64,000 nt of DNA. Source: Dehalococcoidia bacterium (GTDB lineage Bacteria; Chloroflexota; Dehalococcoidia; CAUJGQ01). Made by a program: the position numbers and the translations under genes. This document shows, in pieces, positions 24,413-32,698 of this stretch. The notes under the pieces are model-generated. The model saw nothing but the letters and a program-made list of their open reading frames with translations. It searched no databases and had not been told where the DNA came from. Within the stretch, counting starts at the first letter, position 1, and each line of letters begins with the position of its first letter. The DNA is taken from positions 1 to 64,000 of the forward strand of contig DATGEL010000094.1 in assembly GCA_035310145.1 (NCBI GenBank), read 5' to 3'.

Positions 24413-24693
24413 GGCCCTCACACCCCCGTCCCCGCTCCCCACGCGCACGGCTGCAGGAGATCCGCGGCTGTACAAGCGCGCATGGGAGAGCAGGGGCGAT
24501 GGCGCGCAGATCAAGCCGGAGCGTTGTCAGGTTGACCGTCGCGTCGCTGCCGCGACGGGCGCACGCCGTGCGCCCCTACAGCAGATCGCTACCACGACGC
24601 CGCAGCGGAACTTCCTCCCCAGGATCGCCCCTCTCCCTCTCCCAGGATTGGGAGAGGGAGAGGGGCCACACAGATGAGGTGAGGGTGAGGGCC
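24413..24693. mobile_element. MITE-like inverted-repeat element, copy B
   Basis: About 280 bp starting GGCCCTCACA (left) and ending TGAGGGCC (right), filling the gap between convergent folC and sucD. The right end has the full hairpin CCTCTCCCAGGATTGGGAGAGG; the left end has lost it. The centre contains the palindrome GGGCGCACGCCGTGCGCCC and a CGCGTCGCTGCCGCGACG stem, features shared with copies A, D and E. Confidence 0.65.
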
Positions 24694-24698
24694 GATGG

Positions 24699-25589
24699 CT
24701 ACGCCAGCCCGTGCTCCTTCAGCACGCGCCGCGTGGTGGCGCCGATCTCGGCGGGGCTGTCCACGATCACGGCGCCGGCCTCGCGCAGCGCTTGCTTCTT
24801 CGCCTCGGCGGTGCCGGAGTTGCCGGAGATGATCGCGCCGGCGTGGCCCATGCGCCGGCCGGGCGGCGCCGTGGCGCCAGCGATGAAGGCGACGACCGGC
24901 TTCTTCACGTTCGCCTTGATGTACTCGGCCGCCTCCTGCTCGGCGCTGCCGCCGATCTCGCCGATCAGCACCAGCGCCGCCGTCTCCGAGTCGTCGTTGA
25001 ACAGCTCCAGCACCTCGCGTTGCCGCGTGCCGATCACCGGGTCGCCGCCCACGCCCACGCAGCTCGACTGGCCGATGCCCAGGTTGGTGAGCTGCGCTAC
25101 CGCCTCGTAGACGAGCGTGCCGGAGCGCGAGATCACGCCCACGCTGCCCGGCGCAAAGACCTGGCCCGGCATGATGCCGACGCGGCACTGGGCGCCGGGC
25201 GTGATCACGCCGGGGCAGTTGGGGCCGATCAGCGTCGTCTTGCCGCCCTGCAGTGCCCGGCGCACCATCACCATGTCCATCACCGGGATGCCCTCGGTGA
25301 TGCAGACGACGAGCGGCATGCCGGCCTCGGCGGACTCGAGGATTGCGTCGGCGGCGAAGGGCGCCGGCACGTAAATGATGCTGACGTTGGCGCCGGTCTC
25401 CGCCACGGCCTCGCGCACGGTGTTGAAGACGGGCACCGTCTCGTCGAACTTCTGCCCGCCGCGCCCCGGCGTCACGCCCGCGACGACCTTCGTGCCGTAG
25501 GCGATGCTGCGCCGGGCGTGCTGGCTGCCCTCGCCGCCGGTGATGCCCTGCACCAGCAGCCGCGTGTTCTCGTCGACCAGAACGCTCAC
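24699..25589 (-). CDS. sucD: succinyl-CoA ligase, alpha subunit
   Basis: A 296-aa alpha subunit of succinyl-CoA synthetase, which interconverts succinyl-CoA and succinate with NTP formation in the TCA cycle. The N-terminal CoA-binding domain includes [18 protein letters not shown] and [15 protein letters not shown]. The phosphohistidine loop region is [15 protein letters not shown] (active-site His in GHAGAI) near residue 245. GTG 25589 follows GGGAGAG. It is 72 bp downstream of sucC, forming a sucC-sucD operon on the minus strand. Length and motifs are normal. Confidence 0.95.
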   Translation of the reverse strand: MSVLVDENTRLLVQGITGGEGSQHARRSIAYGTKVVAGVTPGRGGQKFDETVPVFNTVREAVAETGANVSIIYVPAPFAADAILESAEAGMPLVVCITEGIPVMDMVMVRRALQGGKTTLIGPNCPGVITPGAQCRVGIMPGQVFAPGSVGVISRSGTLVYEAVAQLTNLGIGQSSCVGVGGDPVIGTRQREVLELFNDDSETAALVLIGEIGGSAEQEAAEYIKANVKKPVVAFIAGATAPPGRRMGHAGAIISGNSGTAEAKKQALREAGAVIVDSPAEIGATTRRVLKEHGLA

Positions 25590-25661
25590 GCCGATCTCTC
25601 CCTCTACCCGCGACGGACGCGGCCGCGCGGACTACGCCTTCGCGTGCGCTACGCCGCGACC

Positions 25662-26828
25662 TCAGGCTTTGCCCGCCGCCTGCACGGCCAGTTTCGCCGC
25701 CTCACCCAGGTCCTTGCCGCGGATCACGGGCAGGCCGGATTCGTTCAGCAGCCGCTCGCCTTCTTCGAGGTTCGTGCCCTCCAGGCGCGCGACGACGGGG
25801 ATCTTCAGATCGAGCCGGTGGAAGCCCTCGATCACGCCCTGCGCGATCACGTCCACGCGCGCCATGCCGCCGAAGATGTTGACCAGGATCGCCTTCACCG
25901 AGGGGTCTTCGATGATCACCTGCAGGGCGCTGGCCACGCGCTCCGGGTTGTTCACCGTGCCGATGTCCAAAAAGTTGGCCGGCTCGCCGCCCGCCAGCTT
26001 GATCGTGTCCATCGTCGCCATCGCCAGGCCGGCGCCGTTGACGATACAACCGATGTTGCCGTCGAGCTTGATGTAGTTGTCGATGCCGTGCGCCTTGGCC
26101 TGCACTTCCAGCGGGTCTTCCTCGTCCACGTCGCGCAGCTCGGCGATCTCCTTGTGGCGGAAGAGCGCGTTGTCGTCGATGTTGAACTTGGCGTCCAGCG
26201 CCAGCACGCGGCCATCCGCCGTGACGACGAGCGGGTTGATCTCGGCCAGCGAGGCGTCTTTGGCGGCGAAGGCGTTGTAGAGGCCCGTCATGAGCTGGGT
26301 GGCCGGGCGCAGGGCATCGCCGGTGAGGCCGATGTTGAAGGCCAGCTCGCGCGCCATGTAGGGCTGAAAGCCGGTGGCCGGGTCGATGGCGACGCGGAAG
26401 ATCTTTTCCGGTGTCGCCGCGGCGACTTCTTCGATCTCCATGCCGCCGGCGGCGCTGGCCATCATCACCGGCTCGCCGATCGCGCCGTCCACCAACACGG
26501 CGACGTACAGCTCGCGCTGCACCTGCATCTGCTCCTCGACCAGCACGCTCTTGACCATCTGGCCCTCCGGCCCGGTCTGGTGCGTGACGAGCTGCATGCC
26601 GAGGATCTGGCCGGCGACGCGCTCGGCCTCGTCGGCGCTGTTGGCGAGCTTGACGCCGCCGCCCTTGCCGCGCCCGCCGGCGTGGATCTGCGCCTTGACC
26701 ACGACCTTGCCGCCCAGCTCCTCGGCGACGGCGCGGGCCTCGGCCGCCGTGGTGGCGACGCGCCCCTTCGGGATCGGCACGCCGAACTCGTCGAGAATCG
26801 ACTTCGCCTGGTACTCGTGGATCTTCAT
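25662..26828 (-). CDS. sucC: succinyl-CoA ligase, beta subunit
   Basis: A 388-aa ATP-grasp beta subunit pairing with SucD. The start [21 protein letters not shown] is the family hallmark. [19 protein letters not shown] binds the nucleotide, [26 protein letters not shown] carries Mg ligands, and [15 protein letters not shown] with [15 protein letters not shown] forms the C-terminal flavodoxin-like domain. ATG 26828 follows GGAGA. The nearest upstream gene on this strand is more than 1 kb away, so the sucCD promoter should lie in 26829-27050, but no clear -35/-10 pair was found. Confidence 0.95.
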   Translation of the reverse strand: MKIHEYQAKSILDEFGVPIPKGRVATTAAEARAVAEELGGKVVVKAQIHAGGRGKGGGVKLANSADEAERVAGQILGMQLVTHQTGPEGQMVKSVLVEEQMQVQRELYVAVLVDGAIGEPVMMASAAGGMEIEEVAAATPEKIFRVAIDPATGFQPYMARELAFNIGLTGDALRPATQLMTGLYNAFAAKDASLAEINPLVVTADGRVLALDAKFNIDDNALFRHKEIAELRDVDEEDPLEVQAKAHGIDNYIKLDGNIGCIVNGAGLAMATMDTIKLAGGEPANFLDIGTVNNPERVASALQVIIEDPSVKAILVNIFGGMARVDVIAQGVIEGFHRLDLKIPVVARLEGTNLEEGERLLNESGLPVIRGKDLGEAAKLAVQAAGKA

Positions 26829-27242
26829 GAGAGATCTCCGATGGTCGTATGGGGCAAGCTTTGGTATTGGATGGGCGCTTACTCGCCCATGGCGCTCACC
26901 CCCAGCATGGTGACTGCCGTGTAGATTTCACGGCGAGAGGGATCGAACGCTGAGGCTTGAAGACTCCGAACGGTCCGCGCGCTTGAGTGGTTGACGGCGG
27001 TCCCGTTGCGCACTCTAGCACAGGGGATCGCAGCGATCGATGCGCGGCGGTCGGCCCTCATCCTCTCGTCTCTCCTTCTCCCAATCCTGGGGGAAGGAGA
27101 CGATCCAGCCCGGAGCGTTCCATGATCAACACGGTTAACCCGACGCCGGTCGAGTCGTGCTGCGCACGATCGCCCCTCGCCCAGGATTGGGAGAGGGGGA
27201 CGGGGGTGAGGGCCGAGGGCCGACGCTCGGCCCTTCAGCCCT
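26829..27242. other. 414-bp intergenic region: sucC leader plus repeat
   Basis: The left part (26829-27052) is the upstream region of sucC on the minus strand and contains a short tRNA-like string that does not fold as a tRNA. The right part is occupied by repeat copy C. No credible protein gene is seen. Confidence 0.4.
27053..27214. mobile_element. MITE-like inverted-repeat element, copy C
   Basis: A short 162-bp copy starting GGCCCTCATC and ending GTGAGGGCC. Both terminal hairpins are present: TCTCCTTCTCCCAATCCTGG with its partner, and CGCCCAGGATTGGGAGAGGG. The long internal segment of the other copies is missing. It lies 28 bp beyond the stop of the pyrophosphatase gene. Confidence 0.65.
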
Positions 27243-27914
27243 TCAGCCTTTGAGCAATGAATAGATGCCGGCGAAGCGCGCCTGGTAGTCCTGCTGGCTG
27301 CGGACGATGACCTCGTGCGCCTCGGCCGCGCCGTAGACGCCGTCGATCTCGACTTTGCGCTGCGGCGACTCCGGGTCCTGCTTGTAGGTCAAAAAGTAGT
27401 GCTTCAGCCGCTCCAGCACGCTCTCCGGGCACTCGGAGATGTCCTGTGCGCGGCCGTAAACGGCATCGCCCTTGAGCACCGCCACGACCTTGTCGTCGGC
27501 CTCGTCGCCGTCGATCAGGCGCAGGCCGCCGATCGGGATCGCCTCGACCAGCACATCGCCGTGGCTGAGCGTCTTCTCCGTGAGCACGCAGATGTCGAGC
27601 GGGTCGCCGTCGCCGACGATCCCTTCACGGCCGGTCTTCGCCATGCACAGCTCGGCCACGCGCTCGGCGCAGAGCGTCTGCGGAATCAGGCCGTAGAGCG
27701 AGGGGCAGATGTTGGAGAACTGCTGCGGCCGGTCGATGCGCAGGTAGCCGTTGACCTTGTCGATCTCGAACTTCACCGTGTCGGCCGGCACGATCTCGAT
27801 GTAGGCCGTGACGCGGCGCGGCGCCTCCGAGCCGATCGCCACGCCGTGCCACGGGTGCGCCTTGAACAGCAGCCCCATCAGGTTCCAGATCGGGTGCGCC
27901 GCTCCCTCGCTCAT
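27243..27914 (-). CDS. ppa: soluble inorganic pyrophosphatase (family I)
   Basis: A 223-aa cytoplasmic Mg-dependent enzyme that hydrolyses pyrophosphate released by biosynthesis. The signature GDGDPLDICVLTE lies near residue 100, and YIEIVPADTVKFEIDK and KVEIDGVYGAAEAHEVI are consistent with a family I fold. It is somewhat longer than the 170-180 aa of typical bacterial enzymes, resembling the group of about 220 aa. ATG 27914 follows GGGGAG; an in-frame extension to 27974 lacks support. It lies downstream of the thiolase gene on the same strand with a repeat between. Confidence 0.9.
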   Translation of the reverse strand: MSEGAAHPIWNLMGLLFKAHPWHGVAIGSEAPRRVTAYIEIVPADTVKFEIDKVNGYLRIDRPQQFSNICPSLYGLIPQTLCAERVAELCMAKTGREGIVGDGDPLDICVLTEKTLSHGDVLVEAIPIGGLRLIDGDEADDKVVAVLKGDAVYGRAQDISECPESVLERLKHYFLTYKQDPESPQRKVEIDGVYGAAEAHEVIVRSQQDYQARFAGIYSLLKG

Positions 27915-27966
27915 ACCTGTGCTCCCCATGCAGGAATGTGAAGAGGCGGCCCGCGAGCCGCCCCTC

Positions 27967-27998
27967 ACTGTCACCTGTAACCCGTCACCTGTTCCCTA
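27967..27998. repeat. TGTCACC/TGTAACC-type repeat, copy 3
   Basis: CTGTCACCTGTAACCCGTCACCTG and a CTGTTCCC variant abut the 3' end of the thiolase gene (stop at 27996). Only one orientation is present. Confidence 0.5.
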
Positions 27999-29210
27999 CG
28001 CGACGCGCTCGATGACGGCGGCGATCCCCTGGCCGCCGCCGATGCACATCGTCTCCAGCGCGAACTGCGCGTTGCGCCGCTCCATCTCGTTCAGCAGCGT
28101 CGCCATGACGCGCACGCCGGTGCAGCCCACGGGATGGCCGATCGAGATGCCGGAGCCGTTGACGTTGGTGCGGTCGAAGTCACGCTCGCCGAAGTTCCAT
28201 TCGCGCGTGACCGCGAGTACCTGCGCGGCGAACGCCTCGTTCAGCTCGATCAGCTCCATATCGGCCAGCGAGAGGCCGGCCCGTTCCAGCGCCTTCTTCG
28301 TCGCCGGCACGGGGCCGATGCCCATGTAGGCCGGATGCACGCCGGCCACGCCCCAGGAGCGCAGCTTGCCCAGCGGCTGGAGGCCCAGCTCGGCGGCCTT
28401 CTCAGGCGAGGTGACGATGCAGCAGGCCGCGGCGTCGTTCTCGCCGCTGGCGTTGCCGGCGGTCACGGTCGCGTCGGGATCCTGGCGCAGCCGCACGGGG
28501 CGCAGCGCGGCGAGCTTCTCCAGCGTGGTGTCGGCGCGGGGATGCTCGTCGCGGCCGAAGAGCGTGCCCTCGCCCTTCTTCGCCGGCACCGGCACGGCCA
28601 CGATCTCGTTGTCGAACTTGCCGTTCTCGATCGCGGCGACGGCGCGCTGGTGGCTGCGCAGCGCGTACTCGTCCTGTTCCTGCCGCGGGATGTTGTACTG
28701 CTTGCGCAGGTTCTCGGCCGTCTCCAGCATGCCGCCATCCACCGGATAGCGGTAGGTGCCGGCGGTGACGCGGCCACGGTCGAGCCGGTCCATCAGCTTG
28801 ATCTCACCGCGGTTCGGCCCCCAGCGCGTCTGCGTGCTGTAGAACTCGGCGTTGCTCATGCTCTCCACACCGCCGGCCAGCACCACGTCGGCCACGCCGG
28901 TCTGCACCTCCATCGCCGCGAGGCAGATCGCCTGCAGGCCGGAGCCGCAGCGGCGGTCGAGCTGGAATCCGGGGACTTCGACCGGCAGGCCGGCGTGCAG
29001 CGGCGCCAGGCGGCCCATCGCCGGCGTCTCGCCGTTGGGGTAGCAGTGGCCGAAGATCACGTCGTCCACCTGCTCGCCCTTGAGGCCGGAGCGCTCCAGC
29101 ACCTTCTCGACCACCAGCGCCGCCAGGTCCTCTGCTTGCACGTCGCGCAGGGCGCCGCCGAAGCGGCCTACCGGAGTTCGCAGCGGGGTGCAGATCACGG
29201 CCTCACGCAT
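27996..29210 (-). CDS. acetyl-CoA acetyltransferase / 3-ketoacyl-CoA thiolase
   Basis: A 404-aa thiolase catalysing condensation of two acetyl-CoA, or thiolytic cleavage of 3-ketoacyl-CoA. The nucleophile Cys is in QLDRRCGSGLQAI near residue 88, NEAFAAQV near 315, GHPVGCTGVR with the catalytic His near 350, and the second Cys in METMCIGGGQG near 385. All four thiolase motifs are intact. ATG 29210 follows GGAGAG. As an acetoacetyl-CoA former it could feed the ethylmalonyl-CoA route encoded 2 kb away, but a beta-oxidation role is equally possible. Confidence 0.92.
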   Translation of the reverse strand: MREAVICTPLRTPVGRFGGALRDVQAEDLAALVVEKVLERSGLKGEQVDDVIFGHCYPNGETPAMGRLAPLHAGLPVEVPGFQLDRRCGSGLQAICLAAMEVQTGVADVVLAGGVESMSNAEFYSTQTRWGPNRGEIKLMDRLDRGRVTAGTYRYPVDGGMLETAENLRKQYNIPRQEQDEYALRSHQRAVAAIENGKFDNEIVAVPVPAKKGEGTLFGRDEHPRADTTLEKLAALRPVRLRQDPDATVTAGNASGENDAAACCIVTSPEKAAELGLQPLGKLRSWGVAGVHPAYMGIGPVPATKKALERAGLSLADMELIELNEAFAAQVLAVTREWNFGERDFDRTNVNGSGISIGHPVGCTGVRVMATLLNEMERRNAQFALETMCIGGGQGIAAVIERVA

Positions 29211-29365
29211 GGCGTTCTCTCCTTCGTGCAGCGCCGGTCCGCGCCCACACCCAGGTCGGGAGGGCCATCGCGCCAGCGCAAAGCGCCGCCCGGCGCTCGC
29301 TCCGCTTCATCGTAGGAGCGCGCCGGCAGCCCGTCAAAGCACGCGAGCTAAGGATTGCCCGCAGC

Positions 29366-29767
29366 TTAGTGGCGGTGGTTCAGGGGCGGCAGTTCGCCGT
29401 GCTCAGCCTCGTAACGTTCGAGCAGGGTGGACTCCAACATCACGGCGGCCATCGCCGTATCTGTCCTGACGTAGCCAATTTCGTAGTCCGGCGATGCGGC
29501 GATCAGCGCCCGTATCCGCTGGTTTGTGTATTGCGTCGGCCCAGGGTGGAAGTACTGCCTGATCCGGCCCTTGAGCCCCCGCAGATTGGACGCGGAGCCG
29601 ATGTAGGCGAGATCTGAGGAACCGATGAAGCGACAGATCGGTGTCCTGCGCCGGATGGCGTACACGCCTGGCTGAGATGGCAGCATCGACACCAACGCGT
29701 CCTCATGATTCGGAGCAAAACCGTGCCAATTGCCGAAGCCGCGCTCAGCAAGCTGGATGCTATCCAT
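29366..29767 (-). CDS. GIY-YIG domain protein
   Basis: A 133-aa protein whose middle is a GIY-YIG-like module: PGVYAIRRR (GIY equivalent), then LAYIGSASNLRGLKGRIRQY (YIG equivalent with the following Arg), and a Glu in VMLESTLLERYE. Such modules cut DNA in homing, repair and restriction enzymes; short stand-alone forms are often uncharacterised. No second domain is present. Codon usage is less GC-rich than in neighbours, suggesting recent acquisition. ATG 29767 is chosen; 17 in-frame codons upstream are possible. It is divergent from the esterase gene. Confidence 0.65.
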   Translation of the reverse strand: MDSIQLAERGFGNWHGFAPNHEDALVSMLPSQPGVYAIRRRTPICRFIGSSDLAYIGSASNLRGLKGRIRQYFHPGPTQYTNQRIRALIAASPDYEIGYVRTDTAMAAVMLESTLLERYEAEHGELPPLNHRH

Positions 29768-29883
29768 CGCCTGTCCTTGCAAATCACAAATCAGACGGCT
29801 GTTAACCAACCCAGCCAACCACCGAAGCGGGCCACGGCAAAATGGTACGCTGGCGCCGCCGCGATTGGCCGGGAGTGTGCGTG

Positions 29884-30597
29884 ATGGCGCAGGCGAGCGA
29901 ACGGCTGCCCGAAGGCTACGGGGCGGGGCGCTTTACCGCGAGGCCGCGCCGCTCCGCCGCGAACGCGCAGCCGTATCCGCCCGGCGAGCACGTTGCGCCA
30001 CCGAGTGCCGGCTGGGACGGTGTGCTGCTCGTGCCGGCCTCGTACGTCCATGCGCGGCCGGCCCCCTTCATGCTGGCGCTGCATGGAGCCACGGGTACCG
30101 GCGAGCGGATGCTTGGCCGCTGGCGCGAGACGGCCGAGGCGTTCGGCATGGTCGTGCTCTGTCCCAGCTCGGAGACGCGCACCTGGGACGTGCTGATCGG
30201 CGGCTACGGCAGCGATGTGGCCCGCATCGACACGGCGCTGCGCGAGCTGTTCGCCCGTGTGAACGTCGACCCGGCGCACTGCCTTATCGAGGGCTTCTCC
30301 GATGGCGCCTCGTATGCGCTGGGTCTCGGGCTCGCCAACGGCGACCTGTTTACGCACATCCTGGCGAACTCGCCCGGCTTCTGCTGGCCACCGAGCCTGG
30401 TGGGCCTGCCGCGGATCCTGATTACGCACGGCACGCAGGACCAGGTGCTGCCGATCAACGCCACCAGCCGCATGCTGGCGCCGCAGTTGCAGTTCAACGG
30501 CTACGACCTGACCTACCACGAGTTCGAGGGCGGCCACCAGCTCACGCCGGAGATCATGGCGCTCTCACTGCGCTGGGCTGGCATCGAACAGCGCTGA
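29884..30597 (+). CDS. alpha/beta-hydrolase esterase (PHB depolymerase/LpqC-like)
   Basis: A 237-aa alpha/beta-hydrolase. FMLALHGATGTGERML carries the oxyanion HG motif, the nucleophile is in IEGFSDGASYALGLG (G-F-S-D-G) near residue 130, the acid is likely the Asp in THGTQDQVLPI, and the base is the His in EFEGGHQLTPEI. This layout matches the polyhydroxybutyrate depolymerase/feruloyl esterase (LpqC) group. No clear signal peptide is seen, so it may act intracellularly. ATG 29884 is preceded by GGGAG. It ends 3 bp before the HEPN gene. Confidence 0.75.
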   Translation: MAQASERLPEGYGAGRFTARPRRSAANAQPYPPGEHVAPPSAGWDGVLLVPASYVHARPAPFMLALHGATGTGERMLGRWRETAEAFGMVVLCPSSETRTWDVLIGGYGSDVARIDTALRELFARVNVDPAHCLIEGFSDGASYALGLGLANGDLFTHILANSPGFCWPPSLVGLPRILITHGTQDQVLPINATSRMLAPQLQFNGYDLTYHEFEGGHQLTPEIMALSLRWAGIEQR

Positions 30598-30599
30598 GT

Positions 30600-31025
30600 G
30601 TGGAAGTCGTCGCAGAATGGGGCGAGTGGAGGTGCACGATCAGCGACGCCGAAGACTACCTCGCCAAGGCACTCGAAAACCTGGCGGCGGCGCAAAGCGA
30701 TCAGACGGCGGGGCGCTACAATACCTGTGCGAGCCGCGCCTACTATGCCTGCTTTCTCGCCGCGATCGTGGCGCTGATTCGCGCAGACTTGCGGGCAACG
30801 AGCGGTTGGAGGCACGACTTCGTCGCAAGCCGATTTGTCGGAGTGCTGATCGGCCAGCGGCATTTGTACGACCGCGAGTTGCGCGGCGTACTGAGCGACC
30901 TCATCCACAACCGCCACATCGCCGATTATGCCAGCCGAAGCGTGAGCAAGAGTCGTGCCGAGTCGGCGGTGCGGGCCGCAATCCGCTTCGTCGAGGCGGT
31001 ACAGCGACGGGGATCGAGACAATGA
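30600..31025 (+). CDS. HEPN-domain protein (UPF0332-like), candidate toxin
   Basis: About 141 aa, all helical. Features match the UPF0332/HEPN group: YLAKALENLAAAQSD as helix 1, then RYNTCASRAYYACFLAAIVAL, and NRHIADYASRSVSKSRAE containing the R...ADY motif. HEPN proteins are often RNases in toxin-antitoxin and defence systems, using a conserved Rx4-6H site; here the only candidate is DLIHNRH, so RNase activity is uncertain. The start is GTG 30600 because no ATG is in frame and the preceding stop is 3 bp upstream. Its TGA overlaps the ATG of the next gene (ATGA), indicating translational coupling. Confidence 0.6.
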   Translation: MEVVAEWGEWRCTISDAEDYLAKALENLAAAQSDQTAGRYNTCASRAYYACFLAAIVALIRADLRATSGWRHDFVASRFVGVLIGQRHLYDRELRGVLSDLIHNRHIADYASRSVSKSRAESAVRAAIRFVEAVQRRGSRQ

Positions 31026-31381
31026 CCGCTGTAACAACGCGCAAGCAGCGCATCCAGCACGCCGTGCAGGAACTTGAAGATACGATCCGACACGCCTATC
31101 CCGACGCGGAGTTTGCCGTGACGCATGGCTGGGATGACCCGAGCGAAACATGGCTGTGGGTCGCGGTTGATCTCGATGATCCGAGTGACGTGCACGATTT
31201 GGTCCTTGATCGACTCGTTGACATGCACATCGACGAACTGCCGGTGCACGTGCTCCCGACGAACCGGCTGCCCGAGCATTTGCAGAAGCCTGGTCGGCAG
31301 CCTACCGATGCGCGGGCTGAGTCCCTCGCTCCGCGGCCCCGCCGAGCGAAGCACCCTCGCGAAGCTGAGCGCAGCGTCTAG
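31022..31381 (+). CDS. small acidic partner of the HEPN protein, candidate antitoxin
   Basis: A 119-aa protein starting inside the stop codon of the HEPN gene. It is acidic in the centre (YPDAEF, then WDDPSETWLWVAVDLDDPSD, then VLDRLVDMHIDELPVHVLPTN) and basic at the C-terminus (RPRRAKHPREAER). The alternating pattern suggests a small alpha/beta fold. It lacks the GSxxxG and DxD signature of MNT nucleotidyltransferases that usually pair with HEPN toxins. No family was recognised with certainty. Its overlap with the HEPN gene is the main argument for joint function. Confidence 0.5.
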   Translation: MTAVTTRKQRIQHAVQELEDTIRHAYPDAEFAVTHGWDDPSETWLWVAVDLDDPSDVHDLVLDRLVDMHIDELPVHVLPTNRLPEHLQKPGRQPTDARAESLAPRPRRAKHPREAERSV

Positions 31382-31450
31382 CCTGCCGGCAACGTAATCG
31401 ACCGCGGGCCGCTCCAGGATCCCGGCGGTGAGCCTATCCTGTCTATAGAT

Positions 31451-31494
31451 TGTGCAAATGTGCACTATCGCTCGTCCGCGGCGGGACGTATACT
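31451..31494 (+). promoter_or_regulatory. candidate promoter and operator of the mesaconyl-CoA hydratase operon
   Basis: An imperfect palindrome GTGCAAATGTGCAC (12 of 14 positions symmetric) lies near 31452-31465. A -10 hexamer TATACT is at 31489-31494, 71 bases before ATG 31565. There is no good -35 at 17 bases, so activator dependence via the palindrome is conceivable. Confidence 0.3.
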
Positions 31495-31564
31495 CAGCGC
31501 ACCGCGCTCGATCGCATTACGTCGAGCGCGGCGCCACTCTCCGCCGCACCGGAGCGCAGCGCCC

Positions 31565-32671
31565 ATGGCAAGCCAGACGGCTCGTTCCAGCAAGACCAAC
31601 GTCGGCCGCTTCTTCGAGGATTTTGCGCAGGGCGAGTCGCTGCGCCACGCCGCGCCGCGCACGCTGCGCGAGGGTGACGCCGCGCTGTACATCGCCCTCT
31701 TCGGCGACCGCTGCCCGCTCTACTGCGACGCCGAGTTCGCCCGCGCCCTCGGCTTCCGTCGCGAGCCGATCAACGACCTGCTCGTCTTTCACACCGTCTT
31801 CGGCAAGTCCGTGCCGGACGTCTCGCTCAATGCCGTCGCCAACCTGGGCTACGCCGACGTGCGCTTCCTGCTGCCGGTCTACGCCGGCGACACGCTGCGT
31901 GCCGAGTCGACCGTGCTCGGCCTCAAAGAAACGTCGAGCGGCGCGACGGGCATCGTCTACGTGCAGACGCGCGGCTTCAATCAGAAGCAGCAGAAGGTTA
32001 TCGAGTTCTACCGCTGGGTGATGGTCAATAAGCGCGACCCGAAGACACCGACCGGCGCCGACTCCGTGCCCGAGCTGCCGGCCAGCGTGCCCGCCGCCTC
32101 GCTGCGCGCGATGCCGGCGCTGCGGGCGCAGGGCTTCGACGCCGGCGCCACGGGCGGCCGCTTCTTCTTCGAGGACTACCAGGCCGGCGAGCGCATTCAC
32201 CACAACGACGGCATGACGATCGAAGAGGCCGAGGCGCAGCTCGCCACGCGGCTCTACCAGAACACGGCGCGCATCCACTTCGACGCGCATTTGACCAAAG
32301 ATACGCGCTTCGGCCGGCGGCTGATCTACGGCGGGCACATCATCTCGATCGCCCGCTCGCTCTCCTTCAATGGGCTGGAGAACGCGCTGGGCATGCTCGC
32401 CTGGAACGGCGGCACGCACGCCAATCCGAGCTTCGCCGGCGACACGATCTACGCCTGGTCGGACGTGCTGGAGAAGGCCGATCTGCCCGGCGCCGCCCAC
32501 GCCGGCGCCCTGCGGCTGCGCCTCGTCGCCGTGAAGAACGCCAACCCGGCGCACGAGGACGTGCCGCTGCGCCTCAGCGACGAGAAAACGGGCCGCGAGA
32601 CCTACAACCCGGCCGTCGTGCTCGACCTCGACTACTGGCTGACGATGCCGCGCCGCACGCCGGTGTCCTGA
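31565..32671 (+). CDS. mesaconyl-CoA (2-methylfumaryl-CoA) hydratase, MaoC-type
   Basis: A 368-aa double-hotdog hydratase of the MaoC family, matching mesaconyl-CoA hydratase, which converts mesaconyl-CoA to beta-methylmalyl-CoA. Half 1 has GRFFEDFAQGESLRHAA and FHTVFGKSVPDVS; half 2 has GRFFFEDYQAGERIHHNDG, NTARIHFDAH and YGGHIISIARSLSF. Length agrees with the known enzymes (about 340-370 aa). The identity is strengthened by the next two genes, which encode the preceding and following enzymes of the same pathway. ATG 31565 is chosen; the upstream in-frame region lacks coding character. Confidence 0.8.
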   Translation: MASQTARSSKTNVGRFFEDFAQGESLRHAAPRTLREGDAALYIALFGDRCPLYCDAEFARALGFRREPINDLLVFHTVFGKSVPDVSLNAVANLGYADVRFLLPVYAGDTLRAESTVLGLKETSSGATGIVYVQTRGFNQKQQKVIEFYRWVMVNKRDPKTPTGADSVPELPASVPAASLRAMPALRAQGFDAGATGGRFFFEDYQAGERIHHNDGMTIEEAEAQLATRLYQNTARIHFDAHLTKDTRFGRRLIYGGHIISIARSLSFNGLENALGMLAWNGGTHANPSFAGDTIYAWSDVLEKADLPGAAHAGALRLRLVAVKNANPAHEDVPLRLSDEKTGRETYNPAVVLDLDYWLTMPRRTPVS

Positions 32672-32698
32672 TCCCGCCTCATACTGGAGCGCAAACCG

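Noticed and set aside
26925-27010. tRNA-like string near the sucC upstream region (GTTCGATCC on the minus strand, GAGTGGTTGA on the plus strand)
   Set aside because: The T-loop-like sequence has no pairing T-stem, no acceptor stem closes, and the two tRNA-like pieces are on opposite strands.
31022-31381. MNT-type nucleotidyltransferase antitoxin
   Set aside because: The GSxxxG and paired Asp motifs are missing; the resemblance to MNT is only by gene order.
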